Shown one piece after another: positions 22,520 through 30,882 of a stretch of 64,000 nt of DNA. This DNA is from Pseudomonas sp. IPO3778 (lineage in GTDB: Bacteria > Pseudomonadota > Gammaproteobacteria > Pseudomonadales > Pseudomonadaceae), in contig NZ_JACARC010000065.1 in the NCBI RefSeq assembly GCF_013386825.1, positions 1 through 64,000 of the forward strand. The letters run 5' to 3'. The notes under the pieces were generated by a model, which did not search any database, was not told where the DNA came from, and saw only the letters and a list, made by a program, of their open reading frames with translations. The number at the start of each line of letters is the position of its first letter. Within the stretch, counting starts at the first letter, position 1. Both the position numbers and the translations under genes were made by a program.

Positions 22520-23527
22520 TCAGCCCTCGGTAGTTGCCTCTGGTGCCGTCGCAACGACGGCCGCCAGGCGCAGCGCCTCGATGCTGGCCTGGGCTTTGAC
22601 CAGGTCCAGCTCCAGGTTTTTGTTGGTCTGCTGGTGTTCGGCCAGTGCTTCCTGGCGCGTCTGGCTCTCCAGCTGTGCGACCCGCAAGCGTTCCTGCAAC
22701 AGGGTGCGCTCACTGTCGATCACATTCACCCGTTCGCTCAACTGACGCTGCTGGTCGCGGTCCTGGCGGGCCTGTTCCTGCAGTGCGCTCAGCTCTTTCA
22801 CGGTCACTCGGTGCTCAATCAGCAGGCGTTCGTTATCACGGTGCAATTGGGTGATTTCGTCCTGACGCACCATCGCGCTCTGCTGAGCCTGGCGCAGCTC
22901 TGCCTGGACCTGCTGCAGCTGACCTTCATGGCGGCGCTGCTCCTGTTCGCGCTGATCCTTGATCGCGTTGCGGTAATGCTCCAGGGCGTCCCGGGCATGC
23001 AGGTGTTTCTCTTCCAGTGAGCGAATCTGCTCGTCCTTGTCATTGATCCGCAGCTCGTAATCGCTGCACGCCTGGCTTAGCCCGGCGTTGCGGGTTTGCT
23101 CGGTTTGCAGGCTGGAGCGGGTGCTTTGCAGGGTCGCGCTTTCATCGGCCAGGGCCGCTGCCTGGATATCGAACTGTTGCTGGAGTTGGTGGTGGGTCGC
23201 TTCCAGTGCTTCGAGCTGGGCGAGCAGGGCGGTTTTCTGTTGCTGGAACTGCGCCAGGGCCAGGTCGATAGGCTCCTGGGCCTTCTCCTTGAGGCGTTGG
23301 GCCAGGCGTGCCACCAGTTCGCCCAGCTCGTCATCGAGGGGTGCTTCAGTGATGGTCTGGCGGGTTTCGCTTTCGTCCAGTTCCTTCAAATAGCGATGAA
23401 TCGTGGTTTTCGAGCCGGTATTGCCCATCTCGATGCGTACGGCATCGATGCTCGGGTTTTCGCCGCGGGCGAGGATCGCCAGGCGTGCCGTTTGAACTAC
23501 TGCTTTATTGATGCCGCCGCGAGCCAT
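22520..23527 (-). CDS. KfrA-like DNA-binding coiled-coil protein
   Basis: A 335-residue protein with an N-terminal KfrA-type DNA-binding domain (INKAVVQTARLAILARGE, then EMGNTGSKTTIHRYLKELDE). It is followed by a very long coiled coil (about residues 75-315, rich in Gln, Glu and Leu). Plasmid KfrA proteins bind their own promoter and polymerise. This one appears chromosomal and is divergent from a tyrosine recombinase. A GGAGAC site precedes the ATG. Role unknown; it could regulate the integrase or organise DNA. Confidence 0.82.
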   Translation of the reverse strand: MARGGINKAVVQTARLAILARGENPSIDAVRIEMGNTGSKTTIHRYLKELDESETRQTITEAPLDDELGELVARLAQRLKEKAQEPIDLALAQFQQQKTALLAQLEALEATHHQLQQQFDIQAAALADESATLQSTRSSLQTEQTRNAGLSQACSDYELRINDKDEQIRSLEEKHLHARDALEHYRNAIKDQREQEQRRHEGQLQQVQAELRQAQQSAMVRQDEITQLHRDNERLLIEHRVTVKELSALQEQARQDRDQQRQLSERVNVIDSERTLLQERLRVAQLESQTRQEALAEHQQTNKNLELDLVKAQASIEALRLAAVVATAPEATTEG

Positions 23528-23545
23528 GGTGTCTCCGTCGATTTA

Positions 23546-23582
23546 GTACTGTGGTACGTAGTATGTATATACGTAATATATC
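23546..23582. promoter_or_regulatory. Repeat-rich operator candidate between kfrA-like gene and integrase
   Basis: The word TACGTARTATRTM occurs twice in tandem (23555-23567 and 23570-23582, 15-bp period). The two TACGTA palindromes also form a larger dyad, and GTAC-TGTG-GTAC lies at 23546-23557. The position just upstream of the KfrA-like gene suits autoregulation, as known for plasmid KfrA. Confidence 0.5.
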
Positions 23583-23646
23583 ACGATTATATTTAGCCTG
23601 AAATTGATGATTTAACAGATGGGATATTGGCGTATTATCCCGTGTG

Positions 23647-24615
23647 ATGAATGTTTTGAAGTGGACAACGCCCAATGGCAGTACAGGTATGAGTGAGCTG
23701 GACCGTTATCTGAATGCGGCCACCCGCGATAACACCCGCCGCAGTTATCGGGCGGCGATCGAGCATTTCGAGGTGAGTTGGGGTGGGTTCCTGCCGGCGA
23801 CCAGCGACAGCGTGGCGCGCTACCTGGTGGCGCACGCGGGTGTGCTGTCGGTCAACACGTTGAAGCTGCGGTTGTCGGCGCTGGCCCAGTGGCATACCAG
23901 TCAGGGGTTTCCTGATCCAACCAAGGCGCCGGTGGTGCGCAAAGTCCTCAAGGGTATCCGTGCCGTGCACCCGGCCCAGGAAAAACAGGCTGAGCCGTTG
24001 CAGCTACAGCACCTGGAGCAGGTGATTGAGTTCCTTGAGCAGGAGGGCAGCGATGCCAGAGGTGCAGGCGATCAGCCTCGCTGGCTGCGCGCCAAACGTG
24101 ATGCGGCATTGATCCTGCTGGGGTTCTGGCGCGGCTTTCGGAGCGACGAGTTGTGCCGGTTGGCTGTCGAGCACGTGCAGGCGGTGCCCGGTTCGGGCAT
24201 CACCCTGTATTTGCCGCGCAGCAAAAGTGATCGGGAAAACCTCGGCCGCACCTACCAGACGCCGGCGTTGCTGCGCCTCTGCCCGGTCCAGGCCTACAGC
24301 GAGTGGCTCAGTGCCTCGGCGCTGGTGCGCGGCCCGGTGTTTCGCGGCATCGATCGCTGGGGTCACCTGGGCGAGGAGGGCTTGCACCCTAATAGTGTGA
24401 TCCCGCTGTTGCGCCAGGCCCTGGAGCGCGCCGGCATTGCGGCCGATCAGTACACCAGCCACTCCCTGCGCCGGGGCTTTGCCACCTGGGCTCATCGCAG
24501 TGGTTGGGACTTGAAGTCGTTGATGACTTACGTCGGCTGGAAAGACATGAAATCCGCCATGCGCTATGTTGAAACGACACCCTTTATCGGCATGACCCGC
24601 GCCTCACTCGAATGA
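23647..24615 (+). CDS. Tyrosine recombinase (site-specific integrase)
   Basis: A 322-residue member of the phage-integrase family. The N-terminal SAM-like domain (NTRRSYRAAIEHFEVSWGGF) binds arms or core DNA. The catalytic domain has Arg in FWRGFRSDELCRL, His-x-x-Arg in TSHSLRRGFATWA, then YVGWKDMKSAMRYVETT with the nucleophile Tyr in RYVETT. The start is uncertain (ATG 23647, GTG 23644, or ATG 23689 giving MSELDRY). No att repeats, tRNA or prophage genes lie nearby, so it looks like a domesticated or solitary recombinase. Confidence 0.9.
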   Translation: MNVLKWTTPNGSTGMSELDRYLNAATRDNTRRSYRAAIEHFEVSWGGFLPATSDSVARYLVAHAGVLSVNTLKLRLSALAQWHTSQGFPDPTKAPVVRKVLKGIRAVHPAQEKQAEPLQLQHLEQVIEFLEQEGSDARGAGDQPRWLRAKRDAALILLGFWRGFRSDELCRLAVEHVQAVPGSGITLYLPRSKSDRENLGRTYQTPALLRLCPVQAYSEWLSASALVRGPVFRGIDRWGHLGEEGLHPNSVIPLLRQALERAGIAADQYTSHSLRRGFATWAHRSGWDLKSLMTYVGWKDMKSAMRYVETTPFIGMTRASLE

Positions 24616-24647
24616 TCGAAGGTTTCTTCTATTAATACAGTCCCTTG

Positions 24648-24684
24648 ATAGCGAAAACCAATCGTCAGCATGAGGTTTGCCAAT
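24648..24684 (+). promoter_or_regulatory. Candidate OxyR-binding site upstream of ahpC
   Basis: Four tetranucleotides spaced by exactly seven bases, ATAG-N7-CAAT-N7-ATGA-N7-CAAT, resemble the OxyR pattern ATAG-N7-CTAT-N7-ATAG-N7-CTAT at 12 of 16 positions. It lies 81 bp upstream of the ahpC start. ahpC is a classical OxyR target; no oxyR gene is in the window. Confidence 0.45.
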
Positions 24685-24765
24685 GAGCCATTGGCCGAGA
24701 GAGTGAGTAGGATTCACCCCATCAACTTACTAAGCCCTTCTACAAAACCTGACGGAGAGTCAACG

Positions 24766-25329
24766 ATGCCTATCATCAACAGCCAAGTAAAACCGTTCAA
24801 AGCGACCGCCTACAAAAACGGCAACTTCGTAGACGTGACTGATGCTGACCTGAAAGGCAAATGGTCTGTCGTCTTCTTCTACCCAGCCGACTTCACCTTC
24901 GTCTGCCCAACCGAACTGGAAGACCTGGCTGACAACTACGCCGAATTCCAGAAACTGGGCGTCGAAATCTACAGCGTTTCCACCGACACCCACTTTGCCC
25001 ACGCTGCCTGGCACAACACCTCGCCAGCCATCGGCAAAATCCAGTACACCATGATCGGCGACCCGACCCTGACCATCTCCCGCAACTTCGACGTGCTGAT
25101 CGAAGAAGCTGGCCTGGCAGACCGTGGCACCTTCGTGATCAACCCGGAAGGCCAGATCAAAATCGTTGAACTGAACGATGGCGGCGTAGGCCGTGACGCT
25201 TCCGAGCTGCTGCGCAAAATCAAGGCCGCTCAGTACGTTGCTGCTCACCCGGGCGAAGTGTGCCCAGCCAAGTGGAAAGAAGGCGAGGCCACCCTGGCTC
25301 CGTCCCTGGACCTGGTCGGCAAGATCTAA
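24766..25329 (+). CDS. ahpC: Alkyl hydroperoxide reductase, peroxiredoxin subunit
   Basis: A 187-residue typical 2-Cys peroxiredoxin that reduces hydrogen peroxide and organic hydroperoxides. The peroxidatic Cys47 is in DFTFVCPTELED and the resolving Cys166 in HPGEVCPAKW. The ATG at 24766 gives the family start MPIINSQVKPF with a GGAGA site upstream; earlier in-frame starts are not real. Codon use is strongly biased, as for an abundant protein. A terminator separates it from ahpF, so ahpF may be expressed at a lower level. Confidence 0.97.
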   Translation: MPIINSQVKPFKATAYKNGNFVDVTDADLKGKWSVVFFYPADFTFVCPTELEDLADNYAEFQKLGVEIYSVSTDTHFAHAAWHNTSPAIGKIQYTMIGDPTLTISRNFDVLIEEAGLADRGTFVINPEGQIKIVELNDGGVGRDASELLRKIKAAQYVAAHPGEVCPAKWKEGEATLAPSLDLVGKI

Positions 25330-25388
25330 GTCTGTGAAGTGCCAAGGGCGGGTTACCGCACCTAAGTAAGCTGCATCCGCCCTCAAAA

Positions 25389-25424
25389 CGCCCGGGCGAG
25401 ATTCGCTCGGGCGTTTTTTTGTCT
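25389..25424 (+). terminator. Rho-independent terminator/attenuator between ahpC and ahpF
   Basis: CGCCCGGGCG and CGCTCGGGCG form a 10-bp stem with one G-T pair, followed by GTTTTTTTG. It would end most ahpC messages before ahpF. Confidence 0.85.
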
Positions 25425-25456
25425 GCAATAAACCGAATTAATAGGAAATCGCCCGT

Positions 25457-27022
25457 ATGTTGGACGCCAATCTTAAAGCTCAGTTGAAGTCATACCTGGA
25501 ACGGGTCACCCAGCCGATCGAGATCGTCGCCTCCCTCGACGACGGTGCGAAATCCCAGGAAATGCTTGCCCTCTTGCAGGACGTAGCCAGCCTTTCGACG
25601 CTGATTACCCTGAAAAGCGATGGCAATGATGGGCGCAAGCCTTCGTTCTCCATCAACCGCCCGGGTGCCGATATCAGCCTGCGTTTCGCCGGCATCCCAA
25701 TGGGCCATGAATTCACTTCGTTGGTACTGGCGCTGCTGCAAGTCGGCGGCCACCCATCGAAGGCCAGTGTCGAGGTGATTGAACAGATTCGCGCCCTTAA
25801 AGGCGAGTTCAGCTTCGAGACTTACTTCTCGCTGTCCTGCCAGAACTGCCCGGACGTGGTCCAGGCGTTGAACCTGATGGCAGTGTTGAACCCGAATGTC
25901 CGCCACGTCGCCATCGACGGTGCGTTGTTCCAGGCTGAAGTCGATGATCGTCAGATCATGGCGGTGCCGAGCGTTTACCTGAACGGCGTGAACTTCGGCC
26001 AGGGCCGTATGGGCCTGGAAGAAATCCTCGCCAAGCTCGACACCAGCGGCATCGAAAAAGCCGCCGAGAAAATCAGCGCCAAAGATGCGTTCGACGTGCT
26101 TGTCGTCGGCGGCGGCCCTGCGGGTTCGGCAGCCGCTATCTACGCTGCACGTAAAGGCATCCGTACCGGTGTTGCGGCTGAGCGCTTCGGCGGGCAGGTA
26201 CTGGACACCATGTCGATCGAGAACTTTATCTCGGTACAGGAAACCGAAGGGCCGAAATTGGCCAGCGCCCTGGAAGCCCACGTTCGTCAGTACGACGTGG
26301 ACATCATGAACCTGCAGCGCGCCACTGCGCTGGTCCCGGCGAAGAACGCGGGTGAACTGCACGAAATTCGTTTTGAAAGCGGTGCGACCCTGAAGTCCAA
26401 AACCGTGATCCTGGCCACCGGTGCCCGCTGGCGCGAAATGGGTGTGCCGGGCGAGCAGGAATACAAGGCCAAGGGCGTGTGCTTCTGCCCGCACTGCGAC
26501 GGCCCGCTGTTCAAGGGCAAGCGTGTGGCGGTGATCGGCGGCGGTAACTCCGGCGTTGAAGCGGCCATCGACCTGGCCGGTATCGTCAGCCACGTGACCT
26601 TGCTTGAGTTTGATAGCAAGCTGCGCGCCGACGCCGTGTTGCAGCGCAAGCTGTACAGCCTGCCGAACGTTGACGTGATCACCAGCGCGCTGACCAGTGA
26701 GGTCAAGGGTGATGGCCAGAAAGTGACCGGACTGGCCTACAAGGATCGCGACAGCGGTGAGTTCAAGACGATCGACCTGGAAGGCATCTTTGTACAGATC
26801 GGTTTGCTGCCCAACACCGACTGGCTCAAAGGCACTGTGGAACTGACTCCACGTGGCGAGATCATCGTCGATGCGCGTGGCGAGACGTCGCTGCCAGGCG
26901 TTTTTGCCGCCGGTGACGTAACGACTGTCCCGTACAAGCAGATCGTGATCGCAGTCGGCGAGGGCGCCAAGGCTTCCCTGAGTGCTTTCGATCACCTGAT
27001 CCGCACGTCCGCCCCGGCGTAA
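25457..27022 (+). CDS. ahpF: Alkyl hydroperoxide reductase flavoprotein subunit
   Basis: A 521-residue NADH:peroxiredoxin reductase that recycles AhpC. The N-terminal domain (about residues 1-200) contains two thioredoxin-like folds with CQNC at about 129-132. The flavin part begins DVLVVGGGPAGSAAAIYAARKG. The second redox pair is CFCPHCDGP, followed by the NADH-binding VIGGGNSGVEAAIDLAG. FAD-binding GVFAAGDVTTVPYKQI sits near the end. Pairs with ahpC 127 bp upstream. Confidence 0.97.
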   Translation: MLDANLKAQLKSYLERVTQPIEIVASLDDGAKSQEMLALLQDVASLSTLITLKSDGNDGRKPSFSINRPGADISLRFAGIPMGHEFTSLVLALLQVGGHPSKASVEVIEQIRALKGEFSFETYFSLSCQNCPDVVQALNLMAVLNPNVRHVAIDGALFQAEVDDRQIMAVPSVYLNGVNFGQGRMGLEEILAKLDTSGIEKAAEKISAKDAFDVLVVGGGPAGSAAAIYAARKGIRTGVAAERFGGQVLDTMSIENFISVQETEGPKLASALEAHVRQYDVDIMNLQRATALVPAKNAGELHEIRFESGATLKSKTVILATGARWREMGVPGEQEYKAKGVCFCPHCDGPLFKGKRVAVIGGGNSGVEAAIDLAGIVSHVTLLEFDSKLRADAVLQRKLYSLPNVDVITSALTSEVKGDGQKVTGLAYKDRDSGEFKTIDLEGIFVQIGLLPNTDWLKGTVELTPRGEIIVDARGETSLPGVFAAGDVTTVPYKQIVIAVGEGAKASLSAFDHLIRTSAPA

Positions 27023-27038
27023 ATTCAGGCCCGGAAAT

Positions 27039-27070
27039 GAAAAACCCCATGAGTGATCATGGGGTTTTTT
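27039..27070. terminator. Bidirectional terminator between ahpF and gloA
   Basis: AAAACCCCATGA, a four-base loop and TCATGGGGTTTT form a perfect 12-bp stem with A and T tracts on either side, serving both convergent genes. Confidence 0.9.
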
Positions 27071-27085
27071 ATTGCCTGCCAAATC

Positions 27086-27607
27086 TTACAGCGGCGTTGG
27101 CTGAATGATTTCAACCCAGTACGCGTCCGGGTCTTTCACAAAGGCCAGGCTCTTCATGCGGCCGTCACTCAGGCGCTTCTGGAAGTCGCAACCCAACTCT
27201 TCAAAGCGCGCGCAGGCGGCGACGATGTCCGGTACCGAAATGCAGATATGGCCAAAGCCACGCGGGTCGGTGTTGCCGTTGTGATAGGCAAAGTCCGCGT
27301 CGTTTTCGGTGCCGTGGTTGTGGGTCAGTTCCAGGATGCCCGGAATCGACTTCATCCACTGGGTACGGGCTGCCGCGTCGGCCGGGATCTGGGCTTTGTC
27401 GACCAGGGCCAGGAAGTACAGGCTGAATTCGGCTTCCGGGAAGTCGCGTTTTTCAACCAGGGAAAAGCCCAGGACGCGGGTGTAGAAATCCAGCGACTTG
27501 GTGATGTCCTTGACCCGCAGCATCGTGTGGTTGAACACGAAGTTGGAGGTGGCGGTGTCAGGTTGGGCGGTGACGCCCGGGAATGTGTTCAGTTCGTGCA
27601 GGCTCAT
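27086..27607 (-). CDS. gloA: Lactoylglutathione lyase (glyoxalase I)
   Basis: A 173-residue metalloenzyme that converts the methylglyoxal-glutathione adduct to S-lactoylglutathione. Metal ligands of the VOC fold are visible: His in FVFNHTMLRVKD, Glu in ILELTHNHG, His in GFGHICISVPD and Glu in DAYWVEIIQP. The insert around AAARTQWMKSIPG is the longer eukaryote-like form also found in Pseudomonas. The ATG at 27607 has GGAGGG seven bases upstream; the longer frame is not supported. Confidence 0.95.
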   Translation of the reverse strand: MSLHELNTFPGVTAQPDTATSNFVFNHTMLRVKDITKSLDFYTRVLGFSLVEKRDFPEAEFSLYFLALVDKAQIPADAAARTQWMKSIPGILELTHNHGTENDADFAYHNGNTDPRGFGHICISVPDIVAACARFEELGCDFQKRLSDGRMKSLAFVKDPDAYWVEIIQPTPL

Positions 27608-27801
27608 GGGCCCTCCAGAGAAGAATGGGGCAAACGTGGCTCTAGTTCGAGCGATCCCTTGGCTTGCGGCTGGCATCCGTGCAGCCGGTCCATGATACGC
27701 AGCCCTGCTGCTTGCGCCAAATGAAAAAGGTCACGCAGCCCTTGCGAGCAGCGGGCCTGGGGGCCCAAACTTTGTTGCTTGAACCTTGAGTGTTTTTCGC
27801 A

Positions 27802-28338
27802 ATGACCGGATTTCGCGCACCGCTGTTAAGTACCCTGGGCCTGTTGTTGGGCAGTACCGCTGTATGGGCGGCCGACCCGGAAATTCATTGGCCCAGCGGC
27901 TGGCAGGTGGAGGAGGTGGTGCCCGATGATCAGGCCCCGGCGCAGTCCTCGGCCGTGTCCCGGCAACGTGCGATCAAGAATGATGAAAACGGCGCGACCC
28001 TGATGGTCATGGAGTTGACGGGCACACCGATCGAAGCGGGGCACACGGTCAATCTGCAAGGTGTGCTGCTTGAAATGCGCAAGTCCATCCAGAAAGATTT
28101 TGCCCAAGGGGGTTATCAAAGTGTGTGCACCAAGATGCACCCCACAACATTGAGTCGCCTTGAGGCATTGGAAACTACCTGCGTGATAACCGAGAACGGT
28201 CGGCATGTGCTGTCGCAAACGCTGGTGGGAGCGGTCGATTCAGACAAGGCCTATGTTTTTTCATACGCGGGTCAGGCTGAGGCTTACGAATCGAGCAAGG
28301 ATGAAGTCAGTTCAGTGCGTGACAGCCTGAAACTTTAA
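27802..28338 (+). CDS. Exported protein of unknown function
   Basis: A 178-residue protein with a signal peptide ending about TAVWA-ADPE (residue 22). The mature part starts IHWPSGWQVEEVVPDDQAP and contains two Cys (QSVCTKMHPTTLSRLEALETTCVI) that may pair in the periplasm. It resembles a Pseudomonas family I recall as DUF4946, but without certainty. The start could also be a GTG at 27790. It ends at a strong shared terminator. Confidence 0.7.
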   Translation: MTGFRAPLLSTLGLLLGSTAVWAADPEIHWPSGWQVEEVVPDDQAPAQSSAVSRQRAIKNDENGATLMVMELTGTPIEAGHTVNLQGVLLEMRKSIQKDFAQGGYQSVCTKMHPTTLSRLEALETTCVITENGRHVLSQTLVGAVDSDKAYVFSYAGQAEAYESSKDEVSSVRDSLKL

Positions 28339-28451
28339 GCGTTGTAGGCAGCGCAGACGGTTAGTCGAATTGAACAAAGTGAAATGTTTTTTAAAGTTCG
28401 CTTTTGAAACTGCCGCTGACCTATTTTGTTTCAATATCGATGCCTGTAAAC

Positions 28452-28482
28452 AAAAAAGCCCTGCATGTGCAGGGCTTTTCTT
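28452..28482. terminator. Bidirectional terminator
   Basis: AAAAGCCCTGCA and TGCAGGGCTTTT form a 12-bp perfect stem with a two-base loop, lying between the exported-protein gene and convergent mvaU. Confidence 0.9.
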
Positions 28483-28508
28483 AGTGCGTTTGTACTAGCT
28501 GCAAAGCA

Positions 28509-28874
28509 TTAGCTGCGCAGCCAGGAGTCTACAGTCGCCGCGCCATGTTGTTCTTTCCAGGCCTTCAGGCCGCGGTGGTTGCCGCCTTTGGTTTCGATCA
28601 GTTCGCCAGTGTGCGGGTTGTGATAAACCTTGACCACACGTGCACGGCGCTGTTTTGGTGCGGCTGCCACGGAAGCGCCCGACTTGCTCGAGTTGGGATC
28701 CAGGATGGAGATGATGTCGCGCAGGCTTTTGCCGTAGGTTTTCATCAGCCCTTGCAGCTTTTCTTCGAATTCGATTTCTTTCTTCAGGCCAGCGTCGTTC
28801 TTCAGGGATTCCAGCTGGGCAAGCTGTTCTTGAAGGGCTTTTTCTGCTGCGCGAAATTCGGCGAGTCTGGACAA
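28509..28874 (-). CDS. mvaU: MvaT/MvaU-family H-NS-like xenogeneic silencer
   Basis: A 121-residue nucleoid protein. The N-terminal coiled coil MSRLAEFRAAEKALQEQLAQ and FEEKLQGLMKTYGKSLRDII form the oligomerisation domain. The C-terminal AT-rich-DNA-binding part includes RARVVKVYHNPHTGELIETK and GGNHRGLKAWKEQHG. It is closer to P. aeruginosa MvaU (MSKLAEFRAAEKAL) than to MvaT, by memory. Such proteins silence AT-rich genes, notably cupA fimbriae in P. aeruginosa. A Cup-type operon lies 2 kb away. The 196-bp upstream gap is AT-rich, fitting autoregulation. Confidence 0.92.
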   Translation of the reverse strand: MSRLAEFRAAEKALQEQLAQLESLKNDAGLKKEIEFEEKLQGLMKTYGKSLRDIISILDPNSSKSGASVAAAPKQRRARVVKVYHNPHTGELIETKGGNHRGLKAWKEQHGAATVDSWLRS

Positions 28875-29070
28875 AATCTATACTCCAATAATGTATTTGG
28901 CTGATATCTACTGCAAACAAAGCGATAAGCCAAGAGCCTTAAGGCGACTCAACGAAAGTGGCCTTCCTGCCAATTCAGCACAGGCAGGAAAAATTGTAGT
29001 AGTTAATGAGCCATGAGTAAATCATGTCTTTTGTATAATTAACAATATTTCCGCTTAAGTGGATGGCTAT

Positions 29071-30615
29071 TCAATGGCCGTTCAGGAATCTAATGAACTC
29101 TTCAGAAGGTACAGGCTTGCCAAACAGGTAACCTTGCAGGAAATCGACGCCTTGAGCGGCAAGATATTCGCACTGTTCTTGTGTTTCGACGCCTTCGGCA
29201 ACGATGCCCAGATCCAGCTTGGCCGACAGTTCAATGATGCTGTCGAGTATATGCCGCGAGAGTGCATCAACACCGATCATCGCCACAAAGCTTTGATCTA
29301 TCTTCAAGTAATCGACATTGAAATTGCGCAAATAACCCAGGCTGGAATGGCCGGTACCGAAGTCGTCGATCGCGATCATCACCCCCATTTCATGCAGCGC
29401 CTGGAACAACTGGCGGGTGATCTCCGTGGGCTCGATCAACTCGCGTTCGGTCAACTCGAGTACCAGGGTGATCTGGCCCGGCGCGAACGCGGCGAGGAAC
29501 TCGCGGCAATCTTCCACCAGTTCCAGGTCGTGGCAATGGCGTGCGGTGATGTTCACGCCGATGTGAAAACCCGGAGTGAACCGCTCGGCGTGGGGTGCCA
29601 ATTGCTCGGCGGTCTGGCGCATCAGGGCGCGGGTCATGGGCACAATCAGGCCGGAATGCTCGGCCAGGGGAATGAACAGGTCCGGGCGCACCAGGCCTTC
29701 CTTGGGGTGATTCCAGCGCATCAGCACTTCACAGCCAGCCCACTGGCGAATGTTGTCGCCCCTGACGATGGGTTGGTAATAGGGCACAAACTCATTGGCG
29801 ACCAGCGCCCGCTGCAACTCGAGGGTTGGCGCCGATGAGCGCTTTTGCAGCCAGTGGGCGAGGATGCCTGCCATCACGCCGAAGAACACCACAAGGACAA
29901 ATAACGCAGGATACCGCGCTTGCATGTAGCGCCAGGTTTCGCCCTCCGGCATCCCGGCTTCAACGCTGTACCGGTAGCGCGTGGAGTCCAGGTGGTGGTG
30001 GGCCACGACAAACGCCGGCAGTGGCGTATTGCGCACCTTGCCATCCGCCGACAGCCAGTTGGGGCCGACCTGCAGCACCAACTGCGCATAACGGCTGATC
30101 AGGCGCAGCGCGTTGGTCAGGTGGTAACCATCAATGGAGGCAAACGCGCCGCGATCCCCATCGGTGAGGCGGTACACCAGCAGTGCGGTGTCGGGTGTTA
30201 CCGGGTTGCCTTTCATCAGCCAGAGTCGGCCGTCGACGTAGTCTTCAGGGTTGACCGGCGACAAGTAGTTACCGCCAAACAGTGAGCTGCAATAGATGTT
30301 CTTCTGCCAGGACAAGGTCGTGGCGCGTACGAAAGGCCGGCGGGTGACCTGGTCACGCAGGGCCCATTGCGTCGGGTTATCGCATTCGTGGCCGGCCAGG
30401 GGCAGCAGTTCCTGGGCGGCGAGGGCGGTGTTGTCGAGCATCAGGTCGAACTGGCGCACGGCCTCCTGGGCGGTTTGCGCGGTGCTGTATTCCAGGGTGC
30501 GTTCGGCTTGCCAATACAGAATGAGCACCCCCAGTAAAATCGGGAGCGTCGTGCAGAGCCCGGTGACCAGAAGGCGAGAGGAGCGGTGTCGCAGTTGTTT
30601 GGCAATCAAGGGCAT
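29071..30615 (-). CDS. CSS-motif EAL cyclic-di-GMP phosphodiesterase
   Basis: A 514-residue inner-membrane enzyme. A membrane span at about residues 14-36 is followed by a periplasmic sensor containing the CSS motif (NIYCSSLFGG), a second span (ALFVLVVFFGVMAGILAHWL) and a cytoplasmic EAL domain. Key EAL residues are kept: EVLMRW (Val instead of Ala), Asn in GVNITARH, Glu in LELTERE, DDFGTGHSS, LKIDQSFV, AEGVE and LQGYLFGKP. It should hydrolyse cyclic-di-GMP, with activity sensed through periplasmic thiols. Start uncertain: the ATG at 30615 has GAAGG upstream; 30633 is possible. It lies divergent from the fimbrial operon. Confidence 0.9.
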   Translation of the reverse strand: MPLIAKQLRHRSSRLLVTGLCTTLPILLGVLILYWQAERTLEYSTAQTAQEAVRQFDLMLDNTALAAQELLPLAGHECDNPTQWALRDQVTRRPFVRATTLSWQKNIYCSSLFGGNYLSPVNPEDYVDGRLWLMKGNPVTPDTALLVYRLTDGDRGAFASIDGYHLTNALRLISRYAQLVLQVGPNWLSADGKVRNTPLPAFVVAHHHLDSTRYRYSVEAGMPEGETWRYMQARYPALFVLVVFFGVMAGILAHWLQKRSSAPTLELQRALVANEFVPYYQPIVRGDNIRQWAGCEVLMRWNHPKEGLVRPDLFIPLAEHSGLIVPMTRALMRQTAEQLAPHAERFTPGFHIGVNITARHCHDLELVEDCREFLAAFAPGQITLVLELTERELIEPTEITRQLFQALHEMGVMIAIDDFGTGHSSLGYLRNFNVDYLKIDQSFVAMIGVDALSRHILDSIIELSAKLDLGIVAEGVETQEQCEYLAAQGVDFLQGYLFGKPVPSEEFIRFLNGH

Positions 30616-30882
30616 GGCAGCTGCCTTCGGCATGAGACGGGAAGGGTGCGTAAATTCGTTAAATAACATTCCCATGCACATAGGCCAAAAAACGGCGATT
30701 TACCACTGCGCGGGCCTTTCTGGTGTTCCGATCCGCCCCTCCAAGGGCTTTGACATATTTACATATAGTTGTGGATGGATCGAATCTCAACGTGGGCGCC
30801 ACGTAAAGCTACGGAAGTTGTGGCCAAAGTACCACATTGCCTTGGACAGCTTTCGTTAGCCCATTCTATTAAGGAAACGTTG

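Noticed and set aside
23647..24615. Prophage or genomic island around the integrase
   Set aside because: No tRNA target, direct repeats, phage genes or composition change were seen; flanks are the conserved gor and ahpC genes.
25490..27082. 530-codon frame opposite ahpF
   Set aside because: Mirror of ahpF with no domain features; ahpF has all its redox and nucleotide-binding motifs in the forward frame.
30760..30765. TTGACA as -35 of the fimbrial operon
   Set aside because: No -10 hexamer at proper spacing; the TATAGT nearby is only eight bases away. The region is notable only for being AT-rich.
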